Source: Gammaproteobacteria bacterium (GTDB taxonomy: Bacteria > Pseudomonadota > Gammaproteobacteria > Arenicellales > Poriferihabitantaceae). Taken from it: 5,568 nucleotides of DNA. The first letter of the stretch is position 1. Every line of letters begins with the position of its first letter. The notes beneath the pieces were generated by a model, which worked only from the letters and a program-made list of their open reading frames with translations, was not told the origin of the DNA and did no database searches. Shown here in pieces: positions 1 through 5,169 of the stretch. The position numbers and the translations under genes are program-made. The stretch covers positions 1 to 5,568 of the forward strand of contig VXPI01000177.1 in NCBI GenBank assembly GCA_009839585.1, written 5' to 3'.

Positions 1-1055
1 TCTGTGCTGACAATTCGGATATTGTCGCCGGCACGGGATAAATCACCGGTCGTGTATCCCTTGGCAAACACTGATTCCATAGCGTTCCATAAATTGCATG
101 CTTCCTCCCGCATTCCGAAACTCATGTCCAGCATCATTGCAAAGGAGCCAATCATGGAATACGGATTGGCGATATTCTTGCCGGCGATATCAGGCGCCGA
201 GCCATGCGAAGGTTCATAATAGGCTTTTTCAGGTCCCAGGCATGCAGAAGGCATCAATCCAAGCGATCCCAATATTCCACCAGCCTGGTCACTTAAAATG
301 TCTCCAAACATATTCTCCATCACCATCACGTCAAACTGCGCCGGATTCAGACACAGGGCGGTGGCCGCAGCATCAACAAGCATATGTTGAACCTCCACTT
401 CCGGAAAGTCCACGGCCATTTCCATAATGATGTCTGTCCACAGGATGCTGGACTTGAGCACATTGCTTTTATGAATGTTATGAAGTTTTTTGCGGCGCTT
501 CATCGCAGTTTCAAAAGCCACTTTGACGGTGCGCTGGATCAGGCGTTCATCGTACTCAAGCACTTCACGTGCATAGCGTAACCCCTGATCATTTGTACCA
601 ACCTCCTTCTCCCCAAAGTAGATGCCGCCAACAAGCTCACGGATGATCATGATGTCAATCCCGTCTCCAATGATTTCAGGCTTGAGCGGCGAGAAATGGT
701 TGAACGCCTTGGGCAGGTAAACCGGCCGGAAGTTCGCAAATGTGTCATACCGTCTTCGCATTGGCAGAAGGGCACTTCGTTCCGGTTGTTCATCAATCGG
801 GATTTTGCGGGATTCCTCATGACTGAGCCCAACGGTGCCTTTGACGATCGCATCTGCCTGGTCGCAGCTGTTCCGGGTCTCATCCGGACAGCATGTCCCA
901 AATTCAAACCACGCTCCAGCCCCAAATGGCATCTCCATCAATTCAAAATTCACGTCATTTCGAGCTTCAATGACCTTCAATGCCTTAATGCCTTCCCTCA
1001 TGATTTCAGGTCCGATGCCGTCTCCCGGCATGATGCAAAGACGATAGTTCTTCAT
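1..1055 (-). CDS. leuB: 3-isopropylmalate dehydrogenase-like enzyme (LeuB family), C-terminus cut by window edge
   Basis: The frame is open from the ATG at 1055 to the window edge, giving 351 residues without a stop; LeuB is usually about 360, so only the last few residues are missing. Family motifs occur in order: PGDGIGPEIM (10-19), DEQPERSALLP (88-98), FANFRP (106-111), IRELVGGIYFGEK (138-150), HKSNVLKSS (195-203), GDILSD (251-256) and HGSAPDIAGKNIANP (284-298). The LeuB substrate arginines align with R100, R110 and R139, the catalytic Tyr/Lys with Y146 and K196, and the metal aspartates with D228, D252 and D256. D289-I290, where NADP isocitrate dehydrogenases have Lys-Tyr, points to NAD. 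The expected reaction is oxidative decarboxylation of 3-isopropylmalate in leucine synthesis. Odd points: residues 44-85 differ from textbook LeuB, VDAAAT replaces VDNAAM, and the gene is coupled to a crotonase rather than leuCD. A paralog acting on another malate-type substrate is possible. Family is certain; substrate is not. Confidence 0.85.
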   Translation of the reverse strand, partial: MKNYRLCIMPGDGIGPEIMREGIKALKVIEARNDVNFELMEMPFGAGAWFEFGTCCPDETRNSCDQADAIVKGTVGLSHEESRKIPIDEQPERSALLPMRRRYDTFANFRPVYLPKAFNHFSPLKPEIIGDGIDIMIIRELVGGIYFGEKEVGTNDQGLRYAREVLEYDERLIQRTVKVAFETAMKRRKKLHNIHKSNVLKSSILWTDIIMEMAVDFPEVEVQHMLVDAAATALCLNPAQFDVMVMENMFGDILSDQAGGILGSLGLMPSACLGPEKAYYEPSHGSAPDIAGKNIANPYSMIGSFAMMLDMSFGMREEACNLWNAMESVFAKGYTTGDLSRAGDNIRIVST

Positions 1056-1843
1056 GTTTTGTGCGACCTCCAGTAAGGGTTCCTTTTTTCGAGAAATGCG
1101 TTGATGCCTTCCGCTGTCTCTTCGAGCATCATATTGCCGGAAATAACCCGTGATGTCTGCTCATATGCTTCTCGAGTGTTTTGTTCGACCTGCCTGTAAA
1201 ACGACGACTTGCCAAGGCTGACGACTCGGGGTGGATGAGTGGCGATTTTTCTGGCCAGCAAGCCAACGGATTGATCAAGATTGTCAATTTCGACAACCTG
1301 ATTGACCAAGCCGAAATCCAGTGCGGTATCGGCATCAATAAAGTCTCCAGTCAATAACATCTCCATGGCCCGCTTACGCGAAATATTTCGGGTCAGGGCA
1401 ACAGCGGGTGTTGAACAGAACAGTCCAAGCTTGACGCCTGATACCGCAAATCGGGCATTGCTGGAGGCAATAGCCAAGTCACAGGTAGCAACCAGCTGGC
1501 AACCTGCGGCGGTAGCCATCCCATGGACTCTGGCGATGACCGGTTGAGGCAGGCCGGTGATTTTCATCATGGTCTCGCCACTTTTGCTGAACTTGCCCTG
1601 ATGCCGCATCTGGTCAGAGTCCTGCTGCATTTCCCTGAGATCATGACCGGCGCAGAATGCAGAACCCGCACCGGCGATAATTACGACACGAATCGTCTTG
1701 TCGTTCGCAATTTCATCAAGCGTATCCGACAAGGTGGTTAACAGTTCCTCAGATAGCGCATTAAGGTTTTGCGGGCGATTGAGGGTTAGCGTACATATCC
1801 CATTGCGTGTTTCATGCAACAAGACGGAAGAAGGGTCGGTCAT
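1052..1843 (-). CDS. Enoyl-CoA hydratase/isomerase (crotonase) family protein, ECHDC3-like
   Basis: 263 residues, the normal size for a single-domain crotonase. The first oxyanion-hole segment is SAFCAGHDL (61-69) and the second VHGMATAAGC (107-115). The stretch FAVSGVKLGLFCSTP (132-146) and the C-terminal FLEKRNPYW (250-258) are typical of the ECHDC3-like branch. The two glutamates that activate water in classical enoyl-CoA hydratase (rat Glu144 and Glu164) align with Q116 and G136, so ordinary hydration of enoyl-CoA is doubtful; another acyl-CoA or thioester reaction is more likely. The CoA-binding fold itself looks intact. It probably acts in the cytoplasm, since no signal peptide is seen. 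Its stop overlaps the start of the LeuB-like gene by 4 bases, and the cytochrome gene ends 72 bases upstream without a clear terminator. No strong Shine-Dalgarno precedes the ATG at 1843, but the crotonase fold begins properly from this start. Family is confident; reaction is unknown. Confidence 0.9.
   Translation of the reverse strand: MTDPSSVLLHETRNGICTLTLNRPQNLNALSEELLTTLSDTLDEIANDKTIRVVIIAGAGSAFCAGHDLREMQQDSDQMRHQGKFSKSGETMMKITGLPQPVIARVHGMATAAGCQLVATCDLAIASSNARFAVSGVKLGLFCSTPAVALTRNISRKRAMEMLLTGDFIDADTALDFGLVNQVVEIDNLDQSVGLLARKIATHPPRVVSLGKSSFYRQVEQNTREAYEQTSRVISGNMMLEETAEGINAFLEKRNPYWRSHKT
1066..1071 (-). promoter_or_regulatory. Shine-Dalgarno for the LeuB-like gene
   Basis: GGAGGT on the minus strand lies 10 bases upstream of the ATG at 1055 and inside the end of the crotonase gene. 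Together with the ATGA start/stop overlap (1055-1052) it fixes the start of the LeuB-like gene and indicates coupled translation of the pair. Confidence 0.75.
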
Positions 1844-1915
1844 AGTGAGCGTAAATTACGGTTGAGAAAAACCAGATCAGGATGTCCCTTATGTGTTTGT
1901 AGTGATGGTGACCGG

Positions 1916-2716
1916 TTACTTCAGTTGTGCAACCATGTAATACACTGCCTGGGATACTTCTTCATCACTCAAGTTTGCGAATCCTCCCTTGGCTGGCATG
2001 ACACCTGCACTACCCTGAAAGCCATTGATCGCATGATCGAGGAGTACTTCCATTCCTTGGGCAAGACGGGATTCCCAGTTTGCCTTATCGCCAGTTACCG
2101 GTGCTCCTGCAACGCCGGCCCCATGGCAGATAGTACAGTAGCTGGTATAAACCTGTTTGGAGACTTCCGCATCGAGAACATAGCCTTCACCGGTGCTGCC
2201 ACTGGCAACTTGTGTGGTGCTATCGGCTTGTTCTGATTCGGACATGGCCGTGGCCGCATCCGAACCGGATTCTGGAATATCAGTATCCAGCAAACTAACC
2301 ATGTGCCTGACGGCTTCTGTCACCTCTTCATCGCTTAAATTAATGTTGCCACCTTTTGCCGGCATTACGCCCTTACTGCCCTGAAAGCCATTGATTGCGT
2401 GTCCAACCAGAGTCTCCATGCCGGCATCAAGCCGGCCAGCCCAGTCATCAGCTTTACCGGTTATCGGCGCACCGGCTAGTCCGGCATCATGGCAGGTAGC
2501 ACAACTCGAAGCATAAACGGCAGGCCCGTCCACGGTACCTCCATCACTACTGGCTGTTGTCGTTTGACCCCCTGCTTTTGTCGCGCTACCGAAATTGATT
2601 GAACCGATCGGAGCAACCCGGGCTTCAATGGACTTTGCTGAATTGTGTGTCGCCCAGATGATACCCGGGGTGACAAGAAGGGAAATAAGAACAATTGCGC
2701 GATTGAAGTTGGTCAT
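1916..2716 (-). CDS. Secreted diheme cytochrome c (two cytochrome c5-like domains)
   Basis: 266 residues. A short charged N-terminus and hydrophobic stretch (about 7-21, ending WAT) form a signal peptide, so the protein is probably periplasmic. Two covalent heme sites are visible: CATCH (72-76) and CTICH (194-198). Each is followed by a matching block containing HAINGFQGS and GVMPAKGG, whose methionines M118 and M240 are the likely sixth heme ligands. The two halves (about 65-143 and 187-265) are a clear tandem duplication offset by 122 residues, joined by an acidic Ser/Thr/Ala-rich linker (about 144-180). A further low-complexity segment (about 43-62) separates the signal peptide from the first heme domain. 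Such proteins carry electrons between periplasmic or membrane redox enzymes; the partner cannot be read from this window. The Shine-Dalgarno before the ATG is weak, but the signal peptide supports this start. A TATAAT promoter candidate lies about 80 bases upstream. Confidence 0.92.
   Translation of the reverse strand: MTNFNRAIVLISLLVTPGIIWATHNSAKSIEARVAPIGSINFGSATKAGGQTTTASSDGGTVDGPAVYASSCATCHDAGLAGAPITGKADDWAGRLDAGMETLVGHAINGFQGSKGVMPAKGGNINLSDEEVTEAVRHMVSLLDTDIPESGSDAATAMSESEQADSTTQVASGSTGEGYVLDAEVSKQVYTSYCTICHGAGVAGAPVTGDKANWESRLAQGMEVLLDHAINGFQGSAGVMPAKGGFANLSDEEVSQAVYYMVAQLK
2013..2395. repeat. Internal duplication in the cytochrome gene, with an identical 17-base core
   Basis: CCCTGAAAGCCATTGAT occurs at 2013-2029 and again at 2379-2395. 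The offset of 366 bases equals the 122-codon shift between the two heme domains. Most other positions differ at the third codon base, so this is an old domain duplication with a strongly retained HAINGFQGS-encoding core, not a recent copy. Confidence 0.85.
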
Positions 2717-2753
2717 AAGTCTTGCCGGAAATTAATGGTAGTACAAGCCGTAA

Positions 2754-2795
2754 TCGCCCGCAGTATGTTGCTGGGCTTATGTTTCTGTCGGGCGA
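2754..2795. repeat. Inverted repeat at the presumed transcription start of the cytochrome gene
   Basis: TCGCCCGCAG (2754-2763) pairs with CTG-T-CGGGCGA (2785-2795), giving a 10-bp stem with one bulged base and a loop of about 21 bases. It starts one base from the minus-strand TATAAT, so it is either an operator over the start site or a hairpin at the 5' end of the mRNA. Function is inferred from position only. Confidence 0.4.
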
Positions 2796-2796
2796 G

Positions 2797-2802
2797 ATTA
2801 TA
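2797..2802 (-). promoter_or_regulatory. Candidate -10 box for the cytochrome c gene
   Basis: The minus strand reads a perfect TATAAT here, about 80 bases before the cytochrome ATG. No good TTGACA-like -35 box is found at 16-18 bases spacing (only AATCGA/ATCGAA), so the promoter may depend on an activator or be weak. Confidence 0.45.
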
Positions 2803-3081
2803 ACCCAAAGCATGATTGTTCGATTGCTCGATAGTTGACCCGATCATGTTCATCCATTCAAATGACAGTACCTTTCTAGTGCAGAAAAAAGACTCTGGAA
2901 AAATTGAAAATCCAGCCCTGCATACACGGTTCTTCAGTCCGAACCGAGGGCTTATGGCCTGGAAAATACCTGTACCAAAACAGGACAATCCATGTGTGAT
3001 AAACAGCACAAGCGATTGAATTAAAGAACATCGCTTGGCTGAATCGAATAAACTCATGTATTCTCTGTTTCTTTACAGTAA

Positions 3082-3097
3082 AATTAGTTTACTAATT
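3082..3097. promoter_or_regulatory. A+T-rich palindrome upstream of amt (possible operator)
   Basis: AATTAGT-TT-ACTAATT is a perfect 7-base dyad with a 2-base centre, about 195 bases upstream of the amt start. Its symmetry and size suit a dimeric helix-turn-helix regulator. It does not match the NtrC consensus (TGCACCA with its inverted partner), so the binding protein is unknown. Chance occurrence in A+T-rich DNA is possible. Confidence 0.3.
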
Positions 3098-3227
3098 GGG
3101 ATGATTCCTGTTGCGGTGTCCTTTCAACCGATATTGAAGCCCGATGGGTACGGTTGGCGTACATATCTGCCTGGGGATCACTTTTACAGGATCGCTCGGA
3201 ACAGTTTCATTCTGACCGTGGTCGGTC

Positions 3228-3256
3228 TTGTCAAAAGGCCGGCATTTTACTATGTC
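3228..3256 (+). promoter_or_regulatory. Possible sigma-70 promoter for amt
   Basis: TTGTCA (3228-3233, five of six matches to the -35 consensus) is followed after 17 bases by TATGTC (3251-3256), a poor -10 box. It would leave a leader of roughly 30 bases before the amt ATG. A weak candidate, given because spacing and position fit. Confidence 0.25.
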
Positions 3257-3291
3257 ATGTATCAACTCGAGTATTTGGAGTAACGATTGTC

Positions 3292-4599
3292 ATGAGTCCT
3301 GAAGAACTATACGTAGCGACAACTCGAGCCAACATGTTGAACCTGGAAGTCTATTACTATTGGGCTACCGCCATCATGATCCTGATTCATGCTGGCTTCC
3401 TGATGTACGAAATGGGTGCTTCCAGGGTCAAACACGTGTTGGCATCGGGAACAAAAAACATATTGGCATTTGCCTTCATGATCCCCACCTTCTTTATGTT
3501 CGGATGGTGGATTTATCTATCCATGTACAATGGGTTCGTTCCGGATTTTGAAGCTGGAGCCGGCGGAGTACCGTGGGGCGACAGTATGGGGCCAAACTTG
3601 GCGGATAACGCAACCGGGGTATTCTGGGGCGCATTTACCCTGTTTGCCTGCACTACGGCTTCAATCATGTCAGGTTCCGTGATTGAGCGTATTCGAATGG
3701 CCGCGTTCATCGTACTTGCAGTGTTGCTTGGCTCAGTGGTCTGGAATCTATCTGCGGCCTGGGGATGGCATTATGCGGGCTGGATGGTCACGGGCTGGGG
3801 CTATCACGACATGGGTGCTTCCGGAGTCGTACACATGATCTCCGGGTTCTTTGCACTCGGCGTGCTGATTAATCTCGGCCCGCGGGTTGGCAAATACAAT
3901 CCGGATGGATCCCCAAACCGTATTCGGGGCCATAGTCTGCCGATGACCGCAACCGGCTTGATGCTGATTGTTGTCGGCTTTTTCGGGTTCCTCGGTGCCT
4001 GTCTCATCTTCCCTGGCACAGAACTCAGCTGGTCCGCGACTCAATGGGCAAATATCTACGGTCAGCCAACCACGCTTTCGGCAATTTGCTTCAACACATT
4101 GATGGCAGTTGCCGGTGGCATTATCGGTTGTTATGTCATGACACGTGATCCATTCTGGATGATGTCGGGCGCACTCTGCGGGGTTATATCTGCAGCAGCT
4201 GGGCTGGATTTATGGTATCCGGGACTGGCTTTCGTTGTAGCCTTTGCTGGTGGCATCCTGGGTCCATGGGCAGCTGGAGTGCTGGAACGCATGGGAATTG
4301 ACGATGCTGTCGGCGCGGTATCGGTGCATGGCGTATGCGGTATCTGGGGCCTTCTCGCTGTCGGGATATTCATGGGTGGATACCCTGGTCCAAGTGCGGA
4401 AATTCCGGCGATCTCTTTCACGGGTCAGTTTGTCGGTGTCATCGTGATGTTCCTGCTGGGCTTTATTCCCGGATACGTGGTATCCTGGATTTTCCATAAA
4501 TTGGGTATATTGCGAGCCAGCGAACCAGTACAGGAAGCAGGCATGGACAAGGAAATCAACGCAGTGGCCTACCCGGAAGAAATCAAGAGCATGCATTGA
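3292..4599 (+). CDS. amt: Ammonium transporter, Amt/MEP family (divergent member)
   Basis: 435 residues, very hydrophobic, with about 11 membrane helices as in AmtB. The ATG at 3292 is preceded by GGAG (3277-3280); the 46-codon upstream extension of the frame has no ribosome binding site and no family match. Pore residues can be placed against E. coli AmtB: the twin histidines are H181 (in GVVHMISG) and H346 (in VSVHGVCGIWG), the Phe gate F118 (LFACTT) and F233 (GFFGF), and the conserved aspartate D173. A trimeric inner-membrane ammonium channel is therefore expected. Departures from the family are notable: GFFGFLGAC (229-237) replaces the usual GWFGFNxGS, placing Cys where AmtB has Ser219, and DMGASGVVH replaces DFAGGTVVH. 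The cytoplasmic tail keeps a GMDKEINAVAYPEE block (417-430) like the AmtB control helix but without its HGE. No glnK follows; instead a small membrane-protein gene starts 39 bases downstream. Confidence 0.93.
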   Translation: MSPEELYVATTRANMLNLEVYYYWATAIMILIHAGFLMYEMGASRVKHVLASGTKNILAFAFMIPTFFMFGWWIYLSMYNGFVPDFEAGAGGVPWGDSMGPNLADNATGVFWGAFTLFACTTASIMSGSVIERIRMAAFIVLAVLLGSVVWNLSAAWGWHYAGWMVTGWGYHDMGASGVVHMISGFFALGVLINLGPRVGKYNPDGSPNRIRGHSLPMTATGLMLIVVGFFGFLGACLIFPGTELSWSATQWANIYGQPTTLSAICFNTLMAVAGGIIGCYVMTRDPFWMMSGALCGVISAAAGLDLWYPGLAFVVAFAGGILGPWAAGVLERMGIDDAVGAVSVHGVCGIWGLLAVGIFMGGYPGPSAEIPAISFTGQFVGVIVMFLLGFIPGYVVSWIFHKLGILRASEPVQEAGMDKEINAVAYPEEIKSMH

Positions 4600-4624
4600 T
4601 ATCTATTTCTAACTACATCTAAGT

Positions 4625-4630
4625 GGAGGA
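4625..4630 (+). promoter_or_regulatory. Shine-Dalgarno of the small membrane protein gene
   Basis: GGAGGA lies 8 bases before the ATG at 4639, close to ideal spacing. It is the best-placed ribosome binding site in the window and the main reason for calling the 57-codon frame a gene. Confidence 0.8.
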
Positions 4631-4638
4631 GTTCCATC

Positions 4639-4812
4639 ATGATTAATTCAAGCCCTGTTGAAGCGTGGGATACTGCAAGCGCGATATTCACATTCGCCGG
4701 ATCCGGAGGTGTACATCTCTGGTTTTGGGTGATGTGCTTACTGTGCGTTGTCCCGCTGGCTGTCTCTCTCAAGGCAGAAAAAGCCGTAGAAAAAGAGCAC
4801 AACGGCAAATAG
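4639..4812 (+). CDS. Small single-pass membrane protein, 57 aa, co-transcribed with amt
   Basis: I do not recognise a named family. The frame runs ATG to TAG and encodes 57 residues. Residues 1-24 are polar to mildly hydrophobic (EAWDTASAIFTFAGSGG); 25-44 form one membrane helix (VHLWFWVMCLLCVVPLAVSL), rich in aromatics and with two cysteines (C33, C36); the tail (45-57) is strongly charged (KAEKAVEKEHNGK). By the positive-inside rule the tail faces the cytoplasm and the N-terminus the periplasm. Three things support a real gene: an ideal GGAGGA site, position 39 bases after amt, and a perfect terminator 21 bases after the stop. The organisation suggests an accessory subunit, assembly factor or regulator of the ammonium transporter. 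That role is inferred from context; an unrelated small inner-membrane protein is possible. Its size is below common gene-calling thresholds, so it may be missing from annotations. Confidence 0.75.
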   Translation: MINSSPVEAWDTASAIFTFAGSGGVHLWFWVMCLLCVVPLAVSLKAEKAVEKEHNGK

Positions 4813-4833
4813 CAGCAGATTCCTGGATATCCC

Positions 4834-4878
4834 GGTTCCGAAACCATGTCTCCATGCCATGGTTTCGGAACCTTTTTT
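4834..4878 (+). terminator. Rho-independent terminator of the amt unit
   Basis: A perfect 15-bp stem (GGTTCCGAAACCATG, 4834-4848, pairing with 4858-4872) with a 9-base loop is followed at once by six T (4873-4878). It lies 21 bases after the small gene's stop. There is no A-tract on the left arm, so it should act on plus-strand transcripts only. It closes the amt plus small-protein transcript. Confidence 0.92.
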
Positions 4879-5169
4879 GAGTCTGACCAACAACACATGC
4901 TTGCCGACACTGATGATCGTATGCCTGTCAGGAACCGGTGGTAGGTCGAACTGTTTTTCCGAGGGATCAATCTGCATTTGCGAATCAAGTCCTTCTACGG
5001 CACCAGCGAAAACGTCGTGAAGACGCAAGTCTGGATTGGCATATCCGTTCTATGTGCTACTGGTCATCATCAGGAAGAAAATGAATCCGAGTGCAAATCT
5101 CTACACCATCTCGCGGAAACTGTACACAACCTTTTTCGAGAAAACCCGCTAATTCATTTGTTTACGGAT
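4877..5169 (+). pseudogene. Decayed C-terminal fragment of an IS4-family DDE transposase
   Basis: Joining three frames restores the familiar end of IS4-type transposases: LTNNTCLPTL (from 4883), then RNRW-stop-VELFF (4930-4959), LRIKSFYGTSENVVKTQVWIGISV (4978-5049, with FYGTSEN and KTQVWI as key blocks), YVLLVIIRKKMNPSANLYTI (from 5051), FFEKT and PLIHLFTD (5146-5169). The lesions can be placed: one base lost in the tyrosine codon of the YREK signature (4928-4929), a CAG to TAG stop at 4942-4944, one extra base at about 5050, and one base lost near 5145. The catalytic Glu codon (4948-4950) survives, but the signature Lys is Asn (4966-4968). About three quarters of the gene, including the first catalytic aspartates, is absent; what precedes is the amt terminator. 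No terminal inverted repeat can be defined. It is non-functional and marks past insertion and deletion here. Confidence 0.82.

Larger units (their letters stand above)
2717..3291. other. Divergent intergenic region between the cytochrome and amt genes
   Basis: About 575 bases with no gene I can support. It is more A+T-rich than the flanking genes, particularly around 2860-3100. It must hold the promoters of both divergent units. On the cytochrome side there is a TATAAT and an adjacent inverted repeat. On the amt side there is a 7-2-7 dyad at 3082-3097, a possible sigma-70 promoter at 3228-3256, and a weak 7-bp inverted repeat (3010-3016 with 3030-3036). The short open frames here lack ribosome binding sites and recognisable protein character. 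Confidence 0.6.

Noticed and set aside
647..925. 92-codon minus-strand frame
   Set aside because: It is a shadow of the LeuB-like gene, which reads through this region in another frame with full family motifs.
2713..3057. 114-codon minus-strand frame in the divergent intergenic region
   Set aside because: It has no recognisable motif and overlaps the start of the cytochrome gene, whose own start is supported by a signal peptide.
3154..3170. Sigma-54 (-24/-12) promoter-like TTGGC...TGC upstream of amt
   Set aside because: The distance between the GG and GC elements is 11 bases instead of the required 10, and the site is over 120 bases from the start.
3035..3283. 82-codon plus-strand frame ending just before amt, with a hydrophobic N-terminus
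   Set aside because: It starts with TTG (or an ATG at 3056) without a ribosome binding site, has no recognisable domain, and overlaps the presumed amt promoter zone. Treated as chance.
3154..3291. N-terminal extension of the amt frame by 46 codons
   Set aside because: The extension starts at a TTG without a ribosome binding site and resembles no Amt N-terminus. The ATG at 3292 has GGAG upstream and gives the normal family length.
4738..5028. 96-codon minus-strand frame with a hydrophobic C-terminal part
   Set aside because: It runs antisense through the small gene, the terminator and the transposase remnant. Its apparent protein is explained by those plus-strand features.
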